Assembly: GCA_965276815.1 (NCBI GenBank)
Contig: CBDIBE010000009.1
Span: 532,587-596,586 of the forward strand
DNA: 64,000 nucleotides
Reading direction: 5' to 3'
From: JAVVHH01 sp965276815
GTDB taxonomy: Bacteria > Pseudomonadota > Alphaproteobacteria > Acetobacterales > Acetobacteraceae
Below the pieces are notes generated by a model. It searched no databases and had not been told where the DNA came from. It saw nothing but the letters and a program-made list of their open reading frames with translations. Positions 33,647 through 42,384 of this stretch are shown here, piece after piece (position 1 is the stretch's first letter; the number at the start of each line of letters is the position of its first letter). A program made the position numbers and the translations under genes.

Positions 33647-34567
33647 GTGACGGTTGTCGGAGCCACGGGCTCTCTCGGCGGGTACATCGTCGAGGCGCTG
33701 CTTGAGCGGGGCGTCCGGGTCAGGGCGATGGTGCGCGCGACCAGCAATCGAGCTCGGCTGACGGCGCTGGGCGTCACCGACTTCGTGGTGGGTGATCTGA
33801 ACGATGCCGCATCGCTTCAACGGGCGCTCGCCGCCGAACCGCGTGCGGCGGCCATCATCGCTAGCGCGGCGGGGTTCTCTGCCCATTCGGCGCGGACGAA
33901 GGGCGACAACTCCAAGGCCGATACGCAAGGCTACAGGAACCTGATCGACGCGACCCGGGCGGCGGGCGTGCCCCGGTTCATCCTGATTTCGATTCTCGAA
34001 TGCGGCCGGGCTCCGGGAATCCCGCATTTCCGCCAGAAGTTCGAGACCGAACAATACCTGGCGCGATCGCAACAACCATATCTATCCCTGCGAGCGGGCG
34101 CGTTCCTGGACCGGTCCAAAGACATCGTTCCGCAGAACATTCGCAAGAGCGTCTTCCCGGATATTCTGCCCGGCGTGCCTATGGCCTTAGTCTACTCCCG
34201 GGACCTGGCCCGCTACGCCGCTCAGGCGGCGTTGGACCTCCCGCAGTCGGCCATGAACCACAACGTCGACATCGGTTCGAGCAAACCGGCCACCGGAGCC
34301 GCCGTCGCGGACGCCTTCACCAAGGCGCTGGGGCGGCCGATCCGGGCCAAACCGGTCTTCCCGCGCCCGGTCCTCGCCTTCCTGCCCGTGGTTGCGCCAT
34401 TTCTGCCGCGCCTGCGGGACCAACTCGCCGTATTGAAGTGGCTGCGGAGGGGCAGCTACGTCAGTCGTAACCCACAGAAACAGCAGGAGCTGTTCGGGGA
34501 AGTGCCGTCGGTGGAAGAGGTAGTGGCTCGCTATTGCCGGGATAAAGGACTGGATCGCCAAGCCTAG
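33647..34567 (+). CDS. NAD(P)-binding protein, NmrA/atypical SDR family
   Basis: 306 residues from GTG 33647 with a nucleotide motif TVVGATGSLGG at the very start, FVVGDLNDAASL, and the NmrA-like SILECGRAPGIPHFRQKFETE region. Members are NAD(P)H-sensing or isoflavone-reductase-like proteins. A separate short frame from GTG 33586 (GGAG 9 bases ahead) reads VSESKATAQESPMRAT and stops. Removing one T at about 33634 would fuse it to DDRIVTVVGATG. The gene may therefore have suffered a one-base insertion, and GTG 33647 would be a fallback start without a ribosome site. Confidence 0.75.
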   Translation: MTVVGATGSLGGYIVEALLERGVRVRAMVRATSNRARLTALGVTDFVVGDLNDAASLQRALAAEPRAAAIIASAAGFSAHSARTKGDNSKADTQGYRNLIDATRAAGVPRFILISILECGRAPGIPHFRQKFETEQYLARSQQPYLSLRAGAFLDRSKDIVPQNIRKSVFPDILPGVPMALVYSRDLARYAAQAALDLPQSAMNHNVDIGSSKPATGAAVADAFTKALGRPIRAKPVFPRPVLAFLPVVAPFLPRLRDQLAVLKWLRRGSYVSRNPQKQQELFGEVPSVEEVVARYCRDKGLDRQA

Positions 34568-34586
34568 TTGTCCGCCTAGGGTCCAA

Positions 34587-36632
34587 TCAGTCGGACAAAG
34601 CCAACAAGGTCTCTCGCGCAGCGCGCACGACCGCCTCGACGGTGATGTCAAACTTGGCATACACGTCGCCGATCTTCCCCGACGCGCCGAACTCGTGCAT
34701 GCCAACGAAGCGACCCTGTAGACCGAGGTAGCGGTCCCACGACATCTCCACCGCCGCTTCGACCGCCACCCGTGCCGGCGTGCTACCCAGCACCGCTTGC
34801 CGGTAAGCCGCGTCCTGTTCCTCGAACAGCAGCCGACACGGCATCGACACCACCGCGGTCGGGATACCCTCCCTCTGCAGCACCGCCCGTGCCTCCACCG
34901 CCAGATGCAGCTCCGACCCGGTGGACAGGATCGTCATCCGGCGCGGTCCCCCTTCCGCTTCCAGCAGCACGTAGCCCCCCTTCGCCGACCGGTTCTCCGT
35001 CCCTTCGTCGCGCCTGAGCAGCGGCATCGGCTGGCGCGACAGCGCCAGAACGGCCGCACGGCGCGGCGCGTCCAGGATCACCTCCCAGCATTCGGCCGTC
35101 TCGATCGGGTCACCCGGGCGGAATACCGCCAAATGCGGGATCGCCCGCAGCGCTGCCAGCTGCTCCACCGGCTGGTGCGTTGGCCCGTCCTCGCCCAGCC
35201 CGATGCTGTCGTGGGTCATAACGAAGATGGTGCGCACCTCCATCATCGCCGCTAGTCGGATCGCCGGCCGACAATAATCCGAGAAACACAGGAACGTGCC
35301 GCCGTAGGGGATCAGCCCGCCATGCAGTGCGATGCCGTTCATCGCCGCCGCCATGCCGTGCTCGCGCACCCCGTAATGCACGTAGGAGCCCTTGTACTCA
35401 CCCGGCCTGATTTCGACCTGGTTCTTCGCCTTGGTGTTGTTCGACGGGGTCAGGTCGGCCGAGCCACCCAGCAGCTCGGGGATCGCCGCAAACAGGTGGT
35501 CCAGCACCGCCCCACTCGCCTGCCGCGTCGCCAGATCCTTGTCACCGACTAGAAATTCCCGCCGTGCCGCCGCGATCGCGTCGCGCCAATCTTTCGGCAG
35601 TTCGCCACGCGTGCGCCGCTCGAAATCTTGTCGTAGGCCGTCAGGCGCAGCTTTGACCCGCTCTGCCCAGGCCATCCGTCCGTCACGCCCCCGGGCGCCG
35701 ATCGAACGCCATGCCGACAGCAGCGGCTCCGGTATCTCGAACGCCGGCGCCGTCCAGCCCAGCCGCTCGCGTGCGCCAGCGACCTCCTCCTCGCCCGGCG
35801 CGTCGCTGTGCGCCTTCTGCGTTCCGGCCTTCGTCGGGAGGCCGAACCCGATCACGGTGCGGCAAGCGATCATCGACGGCCGGTCCGCCACGCCCTGCGC
35901 CTCGATGATGGCGGCCCGGATCGCGTCGGTGTCGTGGCCATCGATCTCCTGCACGTGCCAGTGCGCCGCGCGGAAGCGCATCGGCTGGTCGTCCGACACC
36001 GCGAGCCCTGTCGCACCGTCTATCGAGATCGCGTTGTCGTCGAAGAACGCGATCAGCTTGCCGAGCTTCAGGTGCCCCGCCAGCGAGATCGCCTCGTGGC
36101 TGATCCCTTCCATCAGGCAGCCGTCCCCCATGAACACGTAGGTGAAGTGGTCCACCAGGGCGTCGCCGAACGTCGCGTTCATGATCCGCTCCGCCAAGGC
36201 CAGGCCCACCGAGTTCGCCAGGCCCTGGCCAAGCGGCCCGGTGGTGGTCTCGATGCCATCGGCGTGGCGGTATTCCGGATGCCCCGGCGTCTTCGCCCCC
36301 ACCTGCCGGAACCGCTTCAGCTCTTCCAGCGGCATGTCGCGGTAGCCGGTCAGGTACAGCAGTCCGTACAGCAGCATCGAGCCGTGGCCGTTCGAGATCA
36401 GGAAGCGATCGCGATCGATCCAGTGCGGGTCGGCGGCGTCGAAACGCAGGAACTCGGAGAACAGCACGGTGGCGATGTCCGCCATGCCCATCGGCATGCC
36501 CGGATGGCCGCTGTTGGCCTGTTGCACCGCATCCATCGCCAGGACGCGGATGCAGTTGGCGAGGTCGCGCAGATGCTGGTCGCGGGGTGCCGGTATCGGA
36601 TTCGAGCCCGGCGGGGTTTGATCGCTCACCAT
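34587..36632 (-). CDS. tkt: Transketolase
   Basis: 681 residues, the usual length. Thiamine-diphosphate features are SGHPG (41-45), a GDG-x-L-M-EG motif at about 169-176, and in the second half GSADLTPSN, REHGMAAAMNGIALHGG and THDSIGLGEDGPTHQP. It transfers two-carbon units in the non-oxidative pentose phosphate or Calvin pathway. GAGGAG precedes the ATG. No other pentose phosphate genes are adjacent. It stands alone, divergent from a MarR gene with a 93-base gap. Confidence 0.95.
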   Translation of the reverse strand: MVSDQTPPGSNPIPAPRDQHLRDLANCIRVLAMDAVQQANSGHPGMPMGMADIATVLFSEFLRFDAADPHWIDRDRFLISNGHGSMLLYGLLYLTGYRDMPLEELKRFRQVGAKTPGHPEYRHADGIETTTGPLGQGLANSVGLALAERIMNATFGDALVDHFTYVFMGDGCLMEGISHEAISLAGHLKLGKLIAFFDDNAISIDGATGLAVSDDQPMRFRAAHWHVQEIDGHDTDAIRAAIIEAQGVADRPSMIACRTVIGFGLPTKAGTQKAHSDAPGEEEVAGARERLGWTAPAFEIPEPLLSAWRSIGARGRDGRMAWAERVKAAPDGLRQDFERRTRGELPKDWRDAIAAARREFLVGDKDLATRQASGAVLDHLFAAIPELLGGSADLTPSNNTKAKNQVEIRPGEYKGSYVHYGVREHGMAAAMNGIALHGGLIPYGGTFLCFSDYCRPAIRLAAMMEVRTIFVMTHDSIGLGEDGPTHQPVEQLAALRAIPHLAVFRPGDPIETAECWEVILDAPRRAAVLALSRQPMPLLRRDEGTENRSAKGGYVLLEAEGGPRRMTILSTGSELHLAVEARAVLQREGIPTAVVSMPCRLLFEEQDAAYRQAVLGSTPARVAVEAAVEMSWDRYLGLQGRFVGMHEFGASGKIGDVYAKFDITVEAVVRAARETLLALSD

Positions 36633-36725
36633 TTTGTTCTCCTCGTAGGACGGCGTCGAGAATGCCTCCCGAGACGATAGGAAGCTAGCCTTTCAACTTT
36701 TCCCTGAACGTGCAATAGTCGTCTC

Positions 36726-37178
36726 ATGCCTTCCGATAGCGACGACCGCAGCGTCGACAACGCCTTCGTCCTTGCCAACGAACTCCGCACCGTGGTCAGC
36801 GCCCTCAACCGCAGGTTCCGCGAGCAGGTTACTGCGCGCGAGCTGACCACGGCGCAGAAGTCGGCCCTGATCCGCCTGGAGCGCGACGGTCCCACGACAA
36901 CCGCCGTTCTCGCCCGCGCGGAGGCCATGCGGCCGCAATCCATGGGCGCCCTCCTGAGCTCCCTCCAAGTCGAGGGATACGTCACGGCCGCGCCCGACCC
37001 TTCCGACGGACGCCAGACCATCCTGTCGGTGACGGCGCGCTGGCGAGACTGGGCGGAAGCGGCCCGGCTGGCACGACGGGACTGGCTGTTCCGCGCCGTG
37101 CAAGCGGAACTGGACTCCGCCGAACAACGGGAACTCAAGGCCATAATCCCGCTGCTGCGACGCCTCGTCGAGTTCTGA
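36726..37178 (+). CDS. MarR-family transcriptional regulator
   Basis: 150 residues with a MarR winged helix: TTAQKSALIRLERDGPTTTAVLARAE, RPQSMGALLSSLQVEGYV and a wing PDPSDGRQTILSVT. The closing helices would form the dimer interface. No clear ribosome site precedes the ATG, so it may be translated leaderless. A hydrolase gene follows after 16 bases. MarR/isochorismatase-like pairs are common, and the regulator probably controls both genes. Confidence 0.88.
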   Translation: MPSDSDDRSVDNAFVLANELRTVVSALNRRFREQVTARELTTAQKSALIRLERDGPTTTAVLARAEAMRPQSMGALLSSLQVEGYVTAAPDPSDGRQTILSVTARWRDWAEAARLARRDWLFRAVQAELDSAEQRELKAIIPLLRRLVEF

Positions 37179-37194
37179 CCAGAAAGGAAACCTC

Positions 37195-37896
37195 ATGCCC
37201 CTCACCAAGCTCGATGCGGGCGCCGCGCTGGTCGTGATCGACCTGCAGAAGGGCATCCTGGCCCTGCCGACCGTCCATCACGCCCCCGCCGTGCTGTCCG
37301 CGGCGATCGGACTGGCCACAGCCTTCCGCCGCCGATCCCGTCCCGTGGCGCTCGTCACCGCCGTCGGGATCGCCCCCGGCCGGACCGAGCAATCCCACGA
37401 CGTGAGCGGCCTGCCGCCCGACTGGTTCGATCTCGCACCGGAGCTGGCTCCTGCACCGACCGACATGCTGATCACCAAGCGGCGGTGGGGCGCCTTCACG
37501 GACACCGATCTCGAGGCCCGGCTCAAGGCGGCGGGCGTCACTCAACTCGTGCTGTCCGGCATCGCCACCAGCATCGGCGTGGAATCGACCGCTCGCCATG
37601 CTTACGAGCTGGGCTTCAACGTCGCCTTGGCGGTCGACGCCATGACAGACATCGACCCTGGGGCTCACGCGAATAGCGTCGAACGCATCTCTCCGGCCCT
37701 AGGCGAGACCGGCTCCACCGCCGACACCTGCACGACGCTCTGCGCCACGTTCCTCAGCTGGCTATCGTCCAACGGTGGAAACACCACACATCACGCGAAA
37801 GCATACGCTGAAACGTTCGGGCTACTCGCCGCCATCCACATCGTGGTGCTCTTGACCACCTTGCCGTTGCCCCGCCGTCTTCCGGAACGCAGCTGA
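37195..37896 (+). CDS. Isochorismatase-like hydrolase lacking the nucleophile Cys
   Basis: 233 residues. The family Asp (VVIDLQKG) and Lys (ITKRRWGAF) are present, but the usual cysteine after the T-x-x motif is Gly (GIATSIGVESTAR). A subgroup of family proteins shows this same SIGVEST form, so the change may be ancestral. Normal members end soon after RLGETG. Here some 45 extra residues follow, the last 25 hydrophobic, perhaps from a late frameshift. The ribosome site is AGAAAGG. Catalysis of the classical amide or vinyl-ether hydrolysis is doubtful. Confidence 0.75.
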   Translation: MPLTKLDAGAALVVIDLQKGILALPTVHHAPAVLSAAIGLATAFRRRSRPVALVTAVGIAPGRTEQSHDVSGLPPDWFDLAPELAPAPTDMLITKRRWGAFTDTDLEARLKAAGVTQLVLSGIATSIGVESTARHAYELGFNVALAVDAMTDIDPGAHANSVERISPALGETGSTADTCTTLCATFLSWLSSNGGNTTHHAKAYAETFGLLAAIHIVVLLTTLPLPRRLPERS

Positions 37897-38194
37897 AAGT
37901 GCCTCAAAAAGAGCCGATGTATCCCTCTGGGGACTTTACATAGTGATTTCAGACTGTATTCCGGCTCGGAAAGAACTGCCTGCTCACCTGATCTAGACGG
38001 CGGGACCGGAGCCAACCATTCCGCAACCGTCTCTCCAAATTGTCGTCTACTAGTTCGCTTTTAGACCCGTGCCTCAGATCCTGCTGGAGCCCACCTGATT
38101 GAAGGCCCCTAGCGCACTTGGCTCAGACTGCCTGCTCCCGTCGTCTCCAGCGCAGATCGCAAGGGTGTCAGGACGTCAAGCTTGGAACAAGCAA
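37897..38194. other. Intergenic stretch with no recognised feature
   Basis: About 300 bases between the hydrolase and the SDR remnant. The base composition is lower in GC than the surroundings. I find no convincing ORF, RNA or repeat. It may be the scar of a lost gene or element. Confidence 0.4.
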
Positions 38195-38227
38195 CTAAAT
38201 CGACATCCCGCCCGAGACTTCGATGCG

Positions 38228-38956
38228 TTACGCATTGACCCAGCGATTGTCCTCCGACAGCAACGAAGCAATCATCGGACCGATATCATCGGGCAGGCCG
38301 GGGCGACCAAGGGCCGTCATCTCGGCGACGCGCCTGTTAATCTCGGGATTGTCACGAACCATGCCGCCGCTGAAATCGGTCTGGACAGCCCCGGGAGCGA
38401 CCACGTTGACCGCGATCCGGCGGTCGCCGAGTTCCTTGGCCAGGTATTTGGTCGGGATTTCGACCGCACCTTTCATCGCGCCATAAGCGGCGCTGCCGGG
38501 AAAGACGATGCGGGTGAGCCCCGAGGAAACGTTCACGATCCGGCCGCCGTCTGCGAGTAGCGGCAGAAGCTTTTGTGTGAGGAAAAAGACGCCTTTGACG
38601 TGGACGCGGTAGAACGTGTCGAAATCTTCCTCGGTCACCTCCGCGACGCCGGCGTGATGCGAGGTGCCTGCGTTGTTGACCAGGAAGTCGAACTGCTCCG
38701 CACCCCAGTCGGCCAAAACATGCCGGACCTCGCCGACAAAGGCTTCGAACTGACTCGTGTCACCGGTATCAAGCCGGATGGCCACCGCCCGCCCGCCTGC
38801 CTGTTCGGCCGCCGCCACGACTTCGTCGGCCGCCGTCTTGTTCGAGTTGTAAGTGAGGATGGCGCCGATGCCTCGTTCGGCAAGCGCGAGTGCCGTGGCG
38901 CGGCCAAGTCCGCGGCTGCCGCCGGTAATCAAAGCGATTGCTGCCTTCACTGTCAT
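38228..38956 (-). CDS. Short-chain dehydrogenase with premature C-terminal stop
   Basis: 242 residues of a classical SDR: TGGSRGLGRA nucleotide motif, LVNNAGTS, VSSGLTRIVFPG with the catalytic Ser, and YGAMK with Tyr/Lys. Right after NRWVNA a TAA (38228-38230) ends the frame. Reading on in the same frame gives RIEVSGGMSI and a TAG at 38195. Family proteins read NAQRIEVSGG at this place, so CAA or CAG has mutated to TAA. The enzyme loses its last 11-12 residues, which in SDRs contribute to the subunit interface, so activity is uncertain. Confidence 0.85.
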   Translation of the reverse strand: MTVKAAIALITGGSRGLGRATALALAERGIGAILTYNSNKTAADEVVAAAEQAGGRAVAIRLDTGDTSQFEAFVGEVRHVLADWGAEQFDFLVNNAGTSHHAGVAEVTEEDFDTFYRVHVKGVFFLTQKLLPLLADGGRIVNVSSGLTRIVFPGSAAYGAMKGAVEIPTKYLAKELGDRRIAVNVVAPGAVQTDFSGGMVRDNPEINRRVAEMTALGRPGLPDDIGPMIASLLSEDNRWVNA

Positions 38957-39369
38957 GGCTGTCTCCGTTAGGTTATTCGGAACGTTGGGGGTGATTTTGG
39001 TCCGCCGCTACCCAGCGCCGAGGACAACACCGCTTCGTTTTATCGAAACAACACGCATTGACCGGCTGACCACCATGCAGCCCCCTGACACGTCCACCGG
39101 CTCGACTTCAGCGCCGCCGCCACTGATCCTGCGAGCCGCAGGGGAGGAGCATTCGGATCTTCTGGCAGGACGATCGTAAGTGGAAGACGCAGCTTCATGC
39201 CTTGTGGCATCCTGACTTAGCCCCGACCCCGAGCGGTCCGCGCCTGTCCCAGATGGGACGTCGCTGTCGGCGAGGTCGCGTCGATTTACCTCGATGCTCG
39301 ACAGACCTAAACGCTCCGGCGGCGACCTGCGGTTTCAATCCATTTTTGGAACGCCCGTCCCAATCCTTT
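38957..39369. other. Gap between the SDR and a LysR remnant, no intact gene
   Basis: Roughly 410 bases. The start should have held the divergent promoter of the SDR and the N-terminal half of a LysR regulator, but I cannot read a helix-turn-helix in any frame. Nothing else recognisable. Confidence 0.4.
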
Positions 39370-39843
39370 CGCCACCGGGTCGGGAAGCCGGACGACGAAC
39401 TGGTCGGCCGCTGCTTCCTGCGTGACAAACTGCTTGTCGTCGCGTCCACCAAGCTCGAACGGCCTGTCATGAACAATGGCGCCGCTTCGGTTCCCGCGGT
39501 GGTGCGGGCCATCGGTAACGACCTTGATCCCTGGTTGGTGGAAGACGGAGCCGCCCGCTTCACACTATATCCCGACCCGGTGCTGCGCCTGTCGACCTTG
39601 GCAATGGGCGACGCAGTCCTCGCGGGTGCCGGAGCAGCGCTGCTTCCACGCTTTTTCGTACGCAACAACATCGAATCCGGACGGCTCGTAAGCTGGGGCG
39701 TCCTGGCCGGGCGCCCCTTGGAAATGTGGATCCTTCACGCATCGGCGCGACTTGCCAGCACGAAGATGCGCGTCTTCATGCAATTCCTGGCGCAGTCCTT
39801 TCCGGACGGATCGCACGACTCGCTGCAGCTCGGCCAGGATTAG
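39370..39843 (+). pseudogene. LysR-family regulator, C-terminal part of the ligand-binding domain only
   Basis: From about 39370 the frame matches the second half of LysR substrate-binding domains: RVGKPDDELVGRCFLRDKLL, PVLRLSTLAMGDAVLAGAGA and VSWGVLAGRPLEMWILHAS. The DNA-binding domain and the first half of the effector domain are absent. The frame upstream to 39202 encodes unrelated sequence. LysR regulators are commonly divergent from the SDR they control, and the orientation here fits that, so this is a dead regulator next to a damaged target. Confidence 0.75.
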
Positions 39844-39901
39844 GCCCCGCGGTAAGACGAGTATGGTCGGGTCACGAGCGGGCCTAGGGGTCGCCGACCG
39901 G

Positions 39902-40321
39902 CTATGCGGACTGTAGACCTCTACGGCCACTCGCGCTTGGCCGAAGCCGGTCGTAATTGCGGCGGAAGATCGCTACGGCGGCATCGGTGCCCAAGCGGCT
40001 GATGTCGGCCGTAATCCACCCTCTGGCCCATCGGAAGGGCTTCCCCAGCCCCTCTGCGACCAGCTCCGCCCCAAGCTCGGGCGTGGTGGCGAGATGGATC
40101 GAGCCGTCGAGGTGGATGTGGCCAAGCTCGTCCGGCCCGACATAGAAGTCGATCCCATCGATGCGGGTTTGGTCATTGAGGTGCCAGTGCGTGGTGGCTT
40201 CGACCTCGGGCCACGCAGCGATCGCGTCCGCCACAGCCTGAACCGATCCGCCGAGCACTGGCGGTGGCGCAAGTGGACCCTTGGCCTCGCGAGGCAGGGT
40301 GGAAACCGCTTGATGTGTCAT
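39902..40321 (-). CDS. Luciferase-domain-like small protein (DUF5519 type)
   Basis: 139 residues from ATG 40321, with AAGGAAG as ribosome site. It contains VADAIAAWPEVEATTHWHLN, DQTRIDGIDFYVGPDELGHI HLDG split over two strands, and a C-terminal WARGWITADI segment, the pattern of DUF5519/'luciferase' domain proteins whose reaction is unknown. It lies just downstream of an SDR on the same strand with 67 bases between. Function not assignable. Confidence 0.65.
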   Translation of the reverse strand: MTHQAVSTLPREAKGPLAPPPVLGGSVQAVADAIAAWPEVEATTHWHLNDQTRIDGIDFYVGPDELGHIHLDGSIHLATTPELGAELVAEGLGKPFRWARGWITADISRLGTDAAVAIFRRNYDRLRPSASGRRGLQSA

Positions 40322-40388
40322 CGTAACTTCCTTGCTCATGAGAGTTGGCAGCGAGTGTGCGTGGCGATATTTTCGGCGCATCAGCCTA

Positions 40389-41135
40389 TCACCACCGGTA
40401 GCGGGCCATCCGCCCGGCATGGCCGTCATTGAAGAAGCCACCGGTCGGCCCCAGCGGGCCAAGCGTTGCGAGTTCAACGGCAATGGCGGCGGCTTCCTCG
40501 ACGGTGCGCGTGCCACTGTGGCCGTTGAGGTCGGTGGCGGTGTAGCCGGGATCGGCGGCGTTGACCTTGATCCCGTCAGCGAGCAGCGCCTTGGCAAGCT
40601 TGACGGTGAGCATGTTGAGCGCCGCTTTGGACGCGCTGTAGCCGGCAGCGCCGACATTCCAGATCAGGCTCGCCATGTCGGCGGTGTCGGAGATCGAGCC
40701 CAGGCCGCTGCTCATCATCACGATGCGAGGCGCGGCCGACTTGCGCAGGAGCGGCAGCAACGCCTGCGTGACCCGAAGCGGCCCGATTGTGTTGACCTCG
40801 AGCATTGCCCGCACGTCATCGATAGCCTCCTCAGTCACCCCCGGCGGCGGGCTGCCGACGCTGATGCCGGCGTTGTTGACGAGGACGTCGAGCACGCCTG
40901 CTTCTCCTTCCAGGCGGGCAGCGGCTTGGGCCACGCTTCCGCCGTCGGCAACGTCGAGCGTGATCGCATGGGCGTCCACGCCGGCTTGGCGCAATCCGGC
41001 CGCGGCGGCGTCGCCGCGACCGGGATCGCGGGCGCCGAGCCAGACGGAGAACTCCCGCTCTCCCAACTGACGGGCGATGGCGAGACCGATGCCTTTGTTG
41101 GCCCCGGTTATGAGCGCGATGGTTCTGCTTGCCAT
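40389..41135 (-). CDS. Short-chain dehydrogenase (carbonyl-reductase-like)
   Basis: 248 residues. TGANKGIGLA is the nucleotide loop, LVNNAGIS follows at the end of strand 4, MMSSGLGS supplies the Ser and YSASKAALN the Tyr/Lys pair. DPGYTATDLNGHSGTRTVEE near the end is typical of plant- and bacterial-type carbonyl reductases of the SDR family. It appears intact. It is divergent from a truncated AraC-type gene that probably once regulated it. Confidence 0.9.
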   Translation of the reverse strand: MASRTIALITGANKGIGLAIARQLGEREFSVWLGARDPGRGDAAAAGLRQAGVDAHAITLDVADGGSVAQAAARLEGEAGVLDVLVNNAGISVGSPPPGVTEEAIDDVRAMLEVNTIGPLRVTQALLPLLRKSAAPRIVMMSSGLGSISDTADMASLIWNVGAAGYSASKAALNMLTVKLAKALLADGIKVNAADPGYTATDLNGHSGTRTVEEAAAIAVELATLGPLGPTGGFFNDGHAGRMARYRW

Positions 41136-41256
41136 TGGTCACCTCCAGGACCCTCATGTCGGGACGAGTGCCCGATTTCACATTCCCGATGCTGCCAGAG
41201 ACTTGCCCGATCCTACCAAGCGCGCCACCTCGACCCGATAGAGCAAGAGGCGGGAC

Positions 41257-41556
41257 GTGATGGAGCTCGAAGCAATAATGGCGGAACAGGCGGTGCTCGC
41301 CGCCGAGCACGCTGGATCGCCGCAGGCTCCGTCCGCGGTTCCGGGCCTGACTATCCGCTGCAGCACCGCGCCGACGGCGCCCATCCCCGCGCTATTCGAG
41401 CCCGTCTTCTATGTCGTGCTGCAAGGCGCAAAGCGCTTGACCTTCGCTGGTCGGACACACGACTTTGCTGCCGGAACCTGCGCTGTGGCGGCGGTCGGAT
41501 TGCCGTTTGTCGATCGGGATCAGCCGGAGTCGAACCCAACAATCAAGATAGCGTGA
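41257..41556 (+). pseudogene. AraC-family regulator, N-terminal fragment
   Basis: Up to 99 residues from GTG 41257 (ATG at 41260 also possible) match the N-terminal cupin-like domain of AraC_N regulators: PGLTIRCSTAPTAPIPALFE and VVLQGAKRLTFAGRTHDFAA. The match ends after VGLPFVDRD, followed by unrelated residues and TGA. The remainder of the ligand domain and both helix-turn-helix motifs are missing, so the gene is dead by 3' truncation. Confidence 0.75.
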
Positions 41557-41672
41557 TGGTATCGGCGTTGGTATTCGTGAGGAGACGTAGACGGAATAAC
41601 GTCTTATATCAGCGACTTGCCGCAAGAACACGATTCCGCCCCTGGGCACCATTACCCTCCGCCTCCGCATCT

Positions 41673-41852
41673 CAGAACGTCGCAAGCCACCGCGAGGCCA
41701 TAACCCATCGCTCCTCCCTTGGAGAGAATGGCGCCGCCTTCGAAATAGGCCTGCGGATCGCGTGACGCATGTCCTTCGCGGTCAATGATCGCACCTTCAG
41801 ATACGAGCGCGCCCGCTGCCCTGGCGGCATAGAGCCATCCTCCGGCAATCGC
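41673..41852 (-). pseudogene. Ldh_2-type (malate/L-lactate/ureidoglycolate) dehydrogenase fragment
   Basis: Minus-strand codons give GWLYAARAAGALVSEGAIID, REGHASRDPQAYFEGGA and ILSKGGAMGYGLAVACDVL. This mirrors the family pattern with D-x-x-G-x-x-(T/S)-x-DP followed by GA-(L/I)-L-x-x-GG-x-x-GYGLA. Upstream the frame is interrupted by TGA near the D-R codons, and no start or downstream part is found. Only some 60 codons survive, in frame. Confidence 0.55.
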
Positions 41853-41961
41853 TTGGGGCTGATCACATCATCGATCACTCGTTGATGGCCATGGTCTACG
41901 AGATGCGGCCGGCCGCTGGCGCGACGCACGCGGCGCGAACGATTTCGACTGCCTTCGTTCG

Positions 41962-42384
41962 TCACTTGACCGCAAAAACCCCACGGACCGTGACCCGGCC
42001 GAGGGATGGCTCGACCAGCAGGTCGTCGCCGTTGGAAATCAGGCGCGTGATGTCGCCCTCGAAGCGGTCCATCAGCGCGACGTCGCCGAAGGCGGCGCCT
42101 TGGGCGAGAATCGGGTTGACACGGTTGAACAGCAGGGCCGCCGGCACGAGGCCGCGGCTTGCCATCTCGTGCAGCATCCAGGCGGTGGCGACGCCGCCTT
42201 TGGCGGTGTTGAGGACCAGAACCCGGCCGGAATAGGGCTGGCCGAATAGCTGGTGGCCGGGTCGCGAGAAGATGCCTTTCAGGCGGTCGAGGTCGTAGCG
42301 GGCGCTGAAATTGTCGTCGGCGACAAGGGCGATACCGGTGCAGGTAGGGCCGACGCCGGGGTGCGCGTGGAAGATTCTTTCCAT
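41962..42384 (-). CDS. Aconitase X small (swivel, DUF126) subunit
   Basis: 140 residues from ATG 42384. The DUF126 pattern is visible: GQPYSGRVLVLNTAKGGVAT, ALLFNRVNPILAQGA and a closing GDDLLVEPSLGRVTVRG. It forms the swivel domain that completes the active site of aconitase X enzymes. The start overlaps the stop of the large subunit by one base (TAATG), so the two are made together, as in two-subunit AcnX such as cis-3-hydroxy-L-proline dehydratase or mevalonate-5-phosphate dehydratase. Confidence 0.88.
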   Translation of the reverse strand: MERIFHAHPGVGPTCTGIALVADDNFSARYDLDRLKGIFSRPGHQLFGQPYSGRVLVLNTAKGGVATAWMLHEMASRGLVPAALLFNRVNPILAQGAAFGDVALMDRFEGDITRLISNGDDLLVEPSLGRVTVRGVFAVK

